Origin: Desulfosporosinus sp. UBA4726
GTDB lineage: Bacteria > Bacillota > Desulfitobacteriia > Desulfitobacteriales > Desulfitobacteriaceae
Length of the DNA: 7,268 nucleotides
NCBI GenBank assembly: GCA_002404215.1
Contig: DHJG01000063.1
Location: 17,329-24,596, forward strand
Reading direction: 5' to 3'
A model generated the notes under the pieces. The model did no database searches and was not told the DNA's origin. It saw only the letters and a program-made list of their open reading frames with translations. A program made the position numbers and the translations under genes. Of the stretch, positions 1 through 5,158 are shown piece after piece (within the stretch, counting starts at the first letter, position 1; the number at the start of each line of letters is the position of its first letter).

Positions 1-135
1 GGGCGTTACTTGGATGCCCGCTGGGGTACCCAGCCGTGGCTCACGCTTGGTTTAATGCTAAGCGGAGTGGCATTAGGAGCGAGTTATCTAGTGATTACCT
101 TGAAAGAATTTGGGGAATCTAATGATAAAAAGTAG
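1..135 (+). CDS. atpZ: AtpZ-type F1Fo ATPase accessory protein, C-terminal part (5' end outside window)
   Basis: Frame 1 is open from the first base to a TAG at 133-135, giving 44 residues that begin GRYLDARWGTQPWLTLG. The G-x-Y-L-D-x-x-x-G-T-x-P pattern followed by one hydrophobic helix (about residues 14-34) and a short charged tail fits the end of the small two-helix AtpZ (ATPase gene 1) family, usually about 70-100 residues, so the first helix lies upstream of the window. The position directly before atpI is where Firmicutes carry atpZ. In Bacillus pseudofirmus, AtpZ and AtpI have been linked to magnesium/calcium uptake that supports the synthase; whether that holds here is inference. The end overlaps the atpI start by 14 nt, which suggests translational coupling. 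The call rests on a partial sequence and on context. Confidence 0.72.
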   Translation, partial: GRYLDARWGTQPWLTLGLMLSGVALGASYLVITLKEFGESNDKK

Positions 136-493
136 CTTTATAGCCTTGTGGTGTGGAACCGCTTGCATATTACTAGGGATAGCAGGGACAGGTCATCAAG
201 TGTTGTTCGGTAGTTTAGTTGGCTACTGGGTCGGATTTATCTATACGGAATGGATTCGTCGTGAAACACTGCGCAGCTCTGAACTTGATGTTAATTCAGC
301 ACTTAAGCGGATGCGTCGGAATCTTGTATCTCGGTTAGGCATGGTTACTCTTGTAGTCGTTGTGGTTGCTCGCTTTCGGACGAGTTGGCTTCTCAGTTTA
401 GCAGTAGGGATTGCCATCGGGGTGATTGTCTCGTTCATCACCGTTGCAATACATAGAATTAATGAAGAAAGGAGTGATAAAAGAAGTGCATAA
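122..493 (+). CDS. atpI: ATP synthase subunit I (AtpI), membrane accessory protein
   Basis: A 123-residue integral membrane protein with four hydrophobic segments at about residues 5-22, 27-45, 69-83 and 88-110. A basic cytoplasmic stretch between helices 2 and 3 (about 46-71) is rich in Arg and Lys. Length, topology and position immediately before atpB fit the AtpI/ATP synthase I chain family, whose sequences are poorly conserved. AtpI assists assembly of the c ring in some bacteria (shown for Propionigenium modestum) but is not always essential. I chose the ATG at 122 because GGGGA lies 5 nt upstream. An in-frame TTG at 110 would add four residues but has no clear ribosome site. The gene starts inside atpZ and its stop overlaps the atpB start by 8 nt. 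Confidence comes mostly from context. Confidence 0.83.
   Translation: MIKSSFIALWCGTACILLGIAGTGHQVLFGSLVGYWVGFIYTEWIRRETLRSSELDVNSALKRMRRNLVSRLGMVTLVVVVVARFRTSWLLSLAVGIAIGVIVSFITVAIHRINEERSDKRSA
468..474 (+). promoter_or_regulatory. Ribosome binding site that sets the atpB start
   Basis: AAAGGAG lies inside the last codons of atpI, 11 nt before the GTG at 486. It is the only good Shine-Dalgarno match near the 5' end of atpB. It falls downstream of the in-frame ATG at 462, which therefore cannot use it. The spacing is slightly long, but the site favours GTG 486 over ATG 462 or the TTG at 426. Confidence 0.6.
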
Positions 494-1241
494 AGAAGAA
501 GTAGTTTTATGGCATTTGGGAAATATGACTTTTCATGGGAAAACGTTGATCATGACCTGGATTGCGATGGCCGTTATTTTAATATTCTGCTATCTGGGAG
601 TTCGGCATTTGACCAGTGGTAAACCTGGTAAAATGCAAAACGTCTTGGAATGGATCCTTGATTTTGTTAAAAACCTTGTATCTGACAATATGAACTATGA
701 GCAGGGGCGTCCATTGCTAGGTTACTTAGTAACGTTGATCTTGTTTGTTTTCTTTTCCAATATGCTTGGTCTCATTCCGAATTTCACGTTTAATCTATTG
801 GAACATTTCCATGTCGAATTCGCCCAATTAAACTTGATTTTCGAAGGGCCATCCATGATGTCTCCTACATCAGATGTCAACACGACTATGGCATTAGCCT
901 TGTTAACTATTTTCTTGGTTCTTTACTTGGGTATCAAAACTAAAGGACTCCATTATTTCCATCACTTTATTGAACCTTACCCGGTGTTCGCGATCATTCA
1001 CATTGTTGATTTGCTCTCGAAGCCATTGACGCTTGCCTTCCGTCTTTTCGGAAATATCTTTGCTGGTGAAATTCTCCTGAAGGTTATTCTTATGCTTCCG
1101 GGAATATGGGTTATGCCAGGAATTCTACCGATGACAGTTTGGCTAGCTTTCAGTATCTTCGTAGGAGCCATTCAATCTTATGTGTTCACCGTGCTGACAA
1201 CAGCTTACGTATCGCAGGCTGTTACTGCTGCTGATCATTAA
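486..1241 (+). CDS. atpB: F1Fo ATP synthase subunit a
   Basis: Subunit a of the Fo membrane sector forms the two proton half-channels against the c ring. The product is 251 residues with five to six hydrophobic helices. Diagnostic segments are NMLGLIPNF (about 92-100), SPTSDVNTT (126-134), LAFRLFGNIFAGE (183-195) with the essential stator arginine at Arg186, and the last helix containing Gln230 in IQSYVF, equivalent to the conserved Gln of the E. coli protein. Glu195 in GNIFAGE corresponds to the E. coli Glu219 channel residue. The start is taken as GTG 486, which gives a normal amino-terminus (MHKEEVVLWH) and an 8-nt overlap with the atpI stop. The loop between helices at residues 100-125 is long compared with many Firmicute homologues. 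Identification is secure; the exact start is less so. Confidence 0.96.
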   Translation: MHKEEVVLWHLGNMTFHGKTLIMTWIAMAVILIFCYLGVRHLTSGKPGKMQNVLEWILDFVKNLVSDNMNYEQGRPLLGYLVTLILFVFFSNMLGLIPNFTFNLLEHFHVEFAQLNLIFEGPSMMSPTSDVNTTMALALLTIFLVLYLGIKTKGLHYFHHFIEPYPVFAIIHIVDLLSKPLTLAFRLFGNIFAGEILLKVILMLPGIWVMPGILPMTVWLAFSIFVGAIQSYVFTVLTTAYVSQAVTAADH

Positions 1242-1265
1242 AGTGCTTCTATCTTTCGTTAGTTT

Positions 1266-1289
1266 TCAGTGACGCTTTACGCTCGCTGA
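1266..1289 (+). other. Weak hairpin in the atpB-atpE spacer
   Basis: TCAGTGA (1266-1272) can pair with TCGCTGA (1283-1289) as 7 pairs including one G-U, around a 10-nt loop that can add two more pairs (GC 1274-1275 with GC 1281-1282). No T tract follows, so it is not a terminator. It sits in the 94-nt gap before atpE, whose remainder shows no gene and no convincing promoter. It could act in mRNA processing or keep the atpE leader open. It is short and may be chance. Confidence 0.3.
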
Positions 1290-1320
1290 GGGAATAATAC
1301 TTATAAATTAGTGGATCAAG

Positions 1321-1328
1321 AAAGGAGG
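1321..1328 (+). promoter_or_regulatory. Strong atpE ribosome binding site
   Basis: AAAGGAGG, a near-perfect complement to the 16S rRNA 3' end, lies 7 nt before the atpE ATG. With the TAAGGAGG before atpD it is one of the two best Shine-Dalgarno sequences in the operon. This fits the need to make many c subunits (about 8-17 per complex) for each single a subunit. Confidence 0.85.
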
Positions 1329-1335
1329 AAATCAC

Positions 1336-1566
1336 ATGGACGTATCTGCTGCTGCTGCACTTGGTGCAGGGATTGCTGCTGGATTAGCAGCTCTTGGCGC
1401 ATCAATTGGTAATGGTAATGTTATTAGTAAAACAGTGGAGGGCATTGCTCGCCAACCTGAGGCTAAAGCTACATTGCAAGCTACCATGTTTATTGGTGTT
1501 GGTTTGATCGAGGCTTTGCCACTCCTTAGCTGGGTTGTTGCCCTGTTGCTCATGTTCACAAAGTAA
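1336..1566 (+). CDS. atpE: F1Fo ATP synthase subunit c (proteolipid, c-ring monomer)
   Basis: A 76-residue hairpin of two membrane helices (about 5-36 and 46-74) joined by the conserved polar loop ARQPE (38-42). Helix 2 carries the proton-carrying carboxylate Glu59 in GLIEALPLL. Asn26 in IGNG sits where sodium-binding c subunits have Gln, and Ala60-Leu61 replace the Ser-Thr that follows the Glu in Ilyobacter tartaricus. The site therefore looks proton-specific and resembles thermophilic Bacillus PS3. The helix-packing glycine motif reads G21-x-S23-x-G25-x-G27, one Ser in place of Gly, which may matter for ring size. The gene is isolated by spacers of 94 and 112 nt and has a very strong ribosome site, consistent with higher output than its neighbours. 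Length is normal for the family. Confidence 0.98.
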   Translation: MDVSAAAALGAGIAAGLAALGASIGNGNVISKTVEGIARQPEAKATLQATMFIGVGLIEALPLLSWVVALLLMFTK

Positions 1567-1576
1567 GTTCGTGTAC

Positions 1577-1597
1577 TGGGCTAAATAATACGGCCCA
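1577..1597 (+). other. Small hairpin after atpE
   Basis: TGGGC (1577-1581) pairs with GCCCA (1593-1597) around an 11-nt AT-rich loop, starting 10 nt after the atpE stop. It lies just before the much stronger hairpin at 1604-1633, so the pair could form tandem stems at the end of the atpE message. Alone it is weak. Confidence 0.35.
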
Positions 1598-1603
1598 TCT
1601 TAA

Positions 1604-1633
1604 TTCAAGGGGGAACGCGAGTTCCCCCTTGAA
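1604..1633 (+). other. Perfect 13-bp hairpin with GCGA tetraloop in the atpE-atpF spacer
   Basis: TTCAAGGGGGAAC (1604-1616) and GTTCCCCCTTGAA (1621-1633) are exact reverse complements closed by GCGA, a stable GNRA-type tetraloop. The 3' side is followed by A residues, not T, so it is not an intrinsic terminator on the + strand. On the - strand the T run would precede the stem, so it does not terminate there either. A stem placed directly after the c gene is a plausible barrier to 3' exonucleases or an RNA-processing site that keeps the atpB-atpE message longer-lived. That role is inference. It could also be a copy of a small dispersed palindrome. Confidence 0.8.
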
Positions 1634-1663
1634 AAAAATCATCCCGACGTCAATCGGACTCGA

Positions 1664-1671
1664 GAGGGGGG
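1664..1671 (+). promoter_or_regulatory. Ribosome binding site that sets the atpF TTG start
   Basis: GAGGGGGG lies 7 nt before the TTG at 1679. It is unusually G-rich rather than AGGAGG. Seven of its bases (1664-1670) could pair with the C-rich arm of the upstream hairpin (1624-1630) if that hairpin were open. No ATG lies in frame near it, so TTG is the supported start. Confidence 0.65.
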
Positions 1672-1678
1672 TAGACCA

Positions 1679-2176
1679 TTGGGTGGGAATCCTATTCAAT
1701 TTGACTATACAGTAGTGGCTACGGTCATATCTTTCCTATTGCTCGTTTGGCTTCTAAGTGCAAAAGCTTGGGGTCCGCTAATGAAAATGATGGAAGAACG
1801 GCGGACAAACATTGAATCCATGCTTGCACAGGCAGAAAATGAACGACAACAGGCTGAAAAAATTAAACGCGAGTATCAAGAAGAAATGCGTAAAGCTCGC
1901 CAGGAAGCCCAAGAAGTGATTGCAAAGGCCACAAAGGTCAGTGAAACACTTGCGTCTGAAATATTAGCTGCTTCTCATGAAGAAGCTGAAAAAATCAAGA
2001 AATCTGCCCTTGTAGATATTGAACGCGAACGCGACCGGGCAATTTCCGATGTTAAGGCACAAGTTGCTGATCTGTCAGTCTTAGTGGCTGAGAAAATTAT
2101 TCGTCAGAAGTTAGACATTAAGGGTCAAGGAAAGCTCATTGAGCAATTCATTCAAGAGGTAGGGGAAATGCAATGA
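1679..2176 (+). CDS. atpF: F1Fo ATP synthase subunit b (peripheral stalk)
   Basis: A 165-residue protein with one amino-terminal membrane helix (about residues 11-29) followed by GPLMKMMEERRTNIESMLAQ and a long charged alpha-helical region, rich in Glu, Lys, Gln and Ala, running almost to the carboxy-terminus. This is the subunit b plan: the helix anchors in Fo beside subunit a, the dimeric coiled coil forms the outer stalk, and the end binds delta. Length is typical (about 155-175). Translation starts at TTG 1679 behind GAGGGGGG; the resulting MGGNPIQFDYT leader ahead of the helix is normal for the family. It is separated from atpE by 112 nt containing hairpins, and its stop overlaps the atpH start (ATGA, 4 nt), so b and delta are probably translationally coupled. 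Confidence 0.97.
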   Translation: MGGNPIQFDYTVVATVISFLLLVWLLSAKAWGPLMKMMEERRTNIESMLAQAENERQQAEKIKREYQEEMRKARQEAQEVIAKATKVSETLASEILAASHEEAEKIKKSALVDIERERDRAISDVKAQVADLSVLVAEKIIRQKLDIKGQGKLIEQFIQEVGEMQ

Positions 2177-2739
2177 TAAATGGGGCACTTGCTCGTAGGT
2201 ATTCTCAAGCCTTGTTTAAAATTGCCTCGGAAACGTCCCTAGATCCAATTGATAATGATTTGCGTGAACTCACAAAGCTGGTGGAGGAAAATGAAGAGGT
2301 TAAAAACGCTTTGCTTCATCCCCATATTTCACTGAGTGATAAAAAGTCCATTATGGACAAATTATTGGGAGAAGACTTTGGCGCAACAACACGTCATTTC
2401 CTCTACCTATTGATTGACCGGAAGAGAGAAAGTCTCTTGCCGTTCATTCAGCAAGAGTTTACTCGATTGGCGGACGAGGCACGTCATGTTGTGGAAGCAA
2501 AAGTGGCTAGTGCCATTGCTTTGAGTGCTACCCAACTTGACGATCTTAAACAGGCCATAGGGCGTATGACAGGAAAAGACGTCCGTATTGTTAGCGAAGT
2601 TAGAGCAGAACTTATTGGCGGGATTCTTATACAGGTCGGAGATCGCGTGATGGATGGAACCGTCGCCCACGCTTTGAAAAAAATGCGTGCGGATTTGCGT
2701 AGAACCACAGAGAAACCTCAGGAAGTAGGGGTGAAATAA
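2173..2739 (+). CDS. atpH: F1Fo ATP synthase subunit delta
   Basis: Delta (the OSCP homologue) sits on top of the F1 hexamer and ties alpha to the b stalk. The 188-residue product has the usual opening (LARRYSQALFKIA, residues 6-18), a helical amino-terminal domain to about residue 105, and the carboxy-terminal signature around residues 146-170 (ELIGGILIQVGDRVMDGTVA followed by HALKKM). A short charged tail after about residue 176 is slightly longer than in many homologues. The ATG overlaps the atpF stop by 4 nt, with AGGGGA 6 nt upstream inside the end of atpF. The stop is 4 nt before the atpA start. Family assignment is secure from the carboxy-terminal motif and gene order. Confidence 0.97.
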   Translation: MINGALARRYSQALFKIASETSLDPIDNDLRELTKLVEENEEVKNALLHPHISLSDKKSIMDKLLGEDFGATTRHFLYLLIDRKRESLLPFIQQEFTRLADEARHVVEAKVASAIALSATQLDDLKQAIGRMTGKDVRIVSEVRAELIGGILIQVGDRVMDGTVAHALKKMRADLRRTTEKPQEVGVK

Positions 2740-2743
2740 CAGG

Positions 2744-4252
2744 ATGAACTTGCGTCCAGAAGAAATTAGTTCTATTATCAAACAACAAATTGAACGCTAT
2801 GAAACAGCTGCCGATATCGTAGATGTAGGAACAGTTATCCAGGTTGGTGACGGTATCGCCCGTGTATACGGTTTAGAAAAAGCTATGGCGGGTGAACTTT
2901 TAGAGTTTCCTGGCGATGTATTCGGCATGGCGATGAACCTTGAAGAAGATAACATTGGTTGCGTTATTCTAGGAGCTTTTACAGGGATTAAAGAGGGCGA
3001 TCAAGTTAAGAGGACAGGGCGGATTGTGGAAGTCCCCGTTGGCGAGGCTTTGATCGGTCGAGTTGTTAATGCACTCGGACAACCTATCGATGGTAAAGGA
3101 GAAATCTCGACGACTAAGTTTCGTCCGATTGAATCCCCAGCATCTGGTGTTGTAGCTCGGAAATCTGTACATGAACCTTTGCAAACTGGTTTGAAATCCA
3201 TTGATGCCATGGTTCCAATTGGTCGTGGTCAACGTGAGTTGATTATTGGTGACCGTCAAACAGGTAAAACTGCAGTGGCGATTGATACCATCATCAACCA
3301 AAAAGGGCAAGACATTATTTGTATTTATGTTGCTATCGGGCAAAAAGCTTCAACAATTGCCAGCGTTGTTAAGACGTTGGAAGACAAAGACGCCATGAAG
3401 TTCACGATTGTGGTAGCTGCTACCGCATCTGAACCAGCACCAATGCTCTTTATTGCGCCTTATTGCGGTTGTTCTATGGGCGAAGAGTTCATGTATAATG
3501 GAAAACATGTTCTAATCGTTTATGATGACCTTTCCAAACAAGCAGTAGCTTACCGCGAACTTTCATTGCTTCTAAAACGTCCACCTGGTCGTGAAGCATA
3601 TCCTGGGGACGTTTTCTATCTTCACTCTCGTTTGTTAGAGCGAGCAGCGAAGTTGTCTGATGCACTCGGTGGTGGGTCAATGACAGCACTTCCGATTATC
3701 GAGACTCAAGCAGGTGATATGTCAGCCTATATTCCTACAAATGTGATTTCCATCACAGATGGTCAGATCTTTCTAGAAGCTGATCTCTTCAACTCTGGTT
3801 TCCGACCTGCAATTAACGTTGGTATCTCCGTCTCACGTGTTGGAGGTTCAGCGCAAATTAAGGCAATGAAACAGGTTTCAGGACAACTTCGTTTGGATCT
3901 CGCATCATACCGTGAATTGGCTGCGTTTTCTCAGTTTGGATCTGACTTAGATAAAGTCACCCAGAATCGACTCGCTCGTGGCCAGCGGACGCTGGAAATC
4001 CTCAAGCAAGGACAGTACGCTCCTTCACCTGTTGAAGAAGAAGTTGTAGTTATCTTTGCGGCAGTTAAAGGATTTATCGATGAGATTGATGTTGATAAGA
4101 TTGGGAAATTTGAAGTAGAGTACCTGCGTTTCATGCGCTCCGAGAAGGCCGACCTGTTAGAAAAGATTCGCACAGAGAAGGCGCTCTCCAAAGAAATGAC
4201 CGCCGAGCTTGAAAAAGCGATCAATGATTTCAAGCGGGGATTTTTGGCCTAG
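2744..4252 (+). CDS. atpA: F1Fo ATP synthase subunit alpha
   Basis: The non-catalytic nucleotide-binding subunit of the cytoplasmic F1 hexamer. The product is 502 residues, the family norm. The beta-barrel domain occupies about 25-95, and the P-loop GDRQTGKT is at residues 169-176. The Walker B region is VLIVYDDLSKQAVAYREL, followed by PPGREAYPGDVFYLHSRLLE. The conserved ETQAGDMSAYIPTNVISITD segment comes next, then NVGISVSRVGG, whose Arg365 is the arginine finger reaching the neighbouring beta catalytic site. The carboxy-terminal helical domain contains AAFSQFGSDLD. An unusual detail is Cys241-Gly-Cys243 in IAPYCGCSMGEEF, where Ala or Ser followed by Gly-Ala or Gly-Cys is more usual. The ATG at 2744 follows GGGGTGA with 9-nt spacing, 4 nt after the atpH stop. 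All key catalytic-support residues are intact. Confidence 0.99.
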   Translation: MNLRPEEISSIIKQQIERYETAADIVDVGTVIQVGDGIARVYGLEKAMAGELLEFPGDVFGMAMNLEEDNIGCVILGAFTGIKEGDQVKRTGRIVEVPVGEALIGRVVNALGQPIDGKGEISTTKFRPIESPASGVVARKSVHEPLQTGLKSIDAMVPIGRGQRELIIGDRQTGKTAVAIDTIINQKGQDIICIYVAIGQKASTIASVVKTLEDKDAMKFTIVVAATASEPAPMLFIAPYCGCSMGEEFMYNGKHVLIVYDDLSKQAVAYRELSLLLKRPPGREAYPGDVFYLHSRLLERAAKLSDALGGGSMTALPIIETQAGDMSAYIPTNVISITDGQIFLEADLFNSGFRPAINVGISVSRVGGSAQIKAMKQVSGQLRLDLASYRELAAFSQFGSDLDKVTQNRLARGQRTLEILKQGQYAPSPVEEEVVVIFAAVKGFIDEIDVDKIGKFEVEYLRFMRSEKADLLEKIRTEKALSKEMTAELEKAINDFKRGFLA

Positions 4253-4265
4253 ATTAAAAAGGAGT

Positions 4266-4271
4266 AGGTGA
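4266..4271 (+). promoter_or_regulatory. Ribosome binding site supporting the atpG GTG start at 4277
   Basis: AGGTGA lies 5 nt before the GTG at 4277. A better match, AAAAAGGAG (4256-4264), also lies upstream; it is 3 nt from the alternative GTG at 4268 (too close) and 12 nt from 4277. The product from 4277 begins MAGAQDIRRRI, the usual amino-terminus of gamma subunits, which decides the choice. Confidence 0.5.
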
Positions 4272-4276
4272 ATGAG

Positions 4277-5122
4277 GTGGCAGGAGCACAAGATATTCGT
4301 CGTCGGATTCGCAGCGTTCGCAATATGCAGCAGATCACAAAGGCGATGAAAATGGTTTCCGCGGCCAAACTCAGAAAAGCCCAACTAAAACTTAACGCTG
4401 CCCGCCCCTATGCCCACCAATTGCAAGGGGTCTTAGAACGCCTTGCACAGGCTCCCGTGGATGTTCTTCATCCACTCTTGAGAAAACGGCCTGTGCAAAA
4501 GGTGGTCTATGTGCTGATAACGTCAGACCGTGGTCTCTGCGGAGGGTACAATGCAAACCTCATTCGTAAGACCAGTGGATTGATTGCAGAATCACAGCAG
4601 CCGGTTAAGTTGGTGACTGTGGGTCGCAAAGGTCGAGATTTCTTCCGGCGCGGTAAAATTGAGTTTTTGGCTGAGTATACGGGCTTCGGTGACGAACCGA
4701 GTTATAATCAAGCTAAAGCGGTTGCCCAGGAAGTAATTCGTCTTTATGAGGAGGGCGAAGCTGACGAAGTATATCTGATGTATACTGAATTCGTCACAGC
4801 GATGACCCAGAGACCTTCTCAAATCAAATTACTTCCGATGGAACAACCTGTAGGCAAACAAGGTAAACAGTATATTTTTGAACCATCTCCTGAGGAAATT
4901 CTGAACAGTCTGTTACCGAAGTATATCGAAACGCAGATATTTCGGACGATCCTTGAAGGAAAAGCAAGTGAGCAAGGGGCTCGGATGACAGCAATGAGTT
5001 CGGCTACAGATAATGCTAAAGATATGATTGATCGTTTGTCGCTAGCAATGAATAGAGCTCGGCAAGCTGCGATTACGACGGAAATATCTGAAATCGTTTC
5101 TGGAGCAGCTGCTTTACAATAA
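4277..5122 (+). CDS. atpG: F1Fo ATP synthase subunit gamma (central rotor shaft)
   Basis: Gamma is the coiled-coil shaft that rotates inside the alpha3beta3 hexamer and drives conformational change in beta. The 281-residue product begins MAGAQDIRRRIRSVRNMQQI, then TKAMKMVSAAKLRKAQ, the classic amino-terminal helix. It has the conserved SDRGLCGGYNAN at residues 83-94 and ends with the carboxy-terminal helix pattern MSSATDNAKDMIDRLSLAMN followed by RARQAAITTEISEIVSGAAAL. Length is normal for Firmicutes. An in-frame GTG at 4268 would add three residues (MNE), but its spacing to AAGGAG is only 3 nt, so GTG 4277 is preferred. The gene lies between alpha and beta, as is universal in atp operons, 24 nt after atpA and 36 nt before atpD. 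No chloroplast-type regulatory cysteine insertion is visible. Confidence 0.97.
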   Translation: MAGAQDIRRRIRSVRNMQQITKAMKMVSAAKLRKAQLKLNAARPYAHQLQGVLERLAQAPVDVLHPLLRKRPVQKVVYVLITSDRGLCGGYNANLIRKTSGLIAESQQPVKLVTVGRKGRDFFRRGKIEFLAEYTGFGDEPSYNQAKAVAQEVIRLYEEGEADEVYLMYTEFVTAMTQRPSQIKLLPMEQPVGKQGKQYIFEPSPEEILNSLLPKYIETQIFRTILEGKASEQGARMTAMSSATDNAKDMIDRLSLAMNRARQAAITTEISEIVSGAAALQ

Positions 5123-5141
5123 GCTGTCGGAAATACCCAAT

Positions 5142-5148
5142 AAGGAGG
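5142..5148 (+). promoter_or_regulatory. Ribosome binding site for the atpD GTG start
   Basis: AAGGAGG, fully complementary to the 16S anti-Shine-Dalgarno core, lies 10 nt before the GTG at 5159. It supports GTG as the start; the resulting MNIGKVLQ is a normal beta amino-terminus. Confidence 0.85.
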
Positions 5149-5158
5149 TTTCGCGCCT

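Noticed and set aside
110..121. TTG 110 as the atpI start
   Set aside because: No clear Shine-Dalgarno precedes it, whereas ATG 122 has GGGGA 5 nt upstream.
426..485. Upstream starts for atpB (TTG 426, ATG 462, GTG 474)
   Set aside because: The AAAGGAG site at 468-474 lies downstream of or overlaps these codons and can serve only GTG 486. No ribosome site precedes ATG 462.
1295..1307. TATAAA-like box in the atpB-atpE spacer as an internal promoter
   Set aside because: No -35 hexamer lies at a suitable distance upstream, and AT-rich spacers give such boxes by chance.
1604..1633. Hairpin after atpE as an intrinsic terminator
   Set aside because: The sequence after the stem is A-rich on the + strand, and on the - strand the T run comes before the stem, so neither orientation fits. 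Essential operon genes follow.
1644..1657. CCGA...TCGG inverted repeat just before the atpF ribosome site
   Set aside because: Only four pairs with a 6-nt loop, which is expected by chance.
4268..4276. GTG 4268 as the atpG start
   Set aside because: It is only 3 nt from AAGGAG, and it adds MNE before the usual MAGAxDIRRRI amino-terminus.
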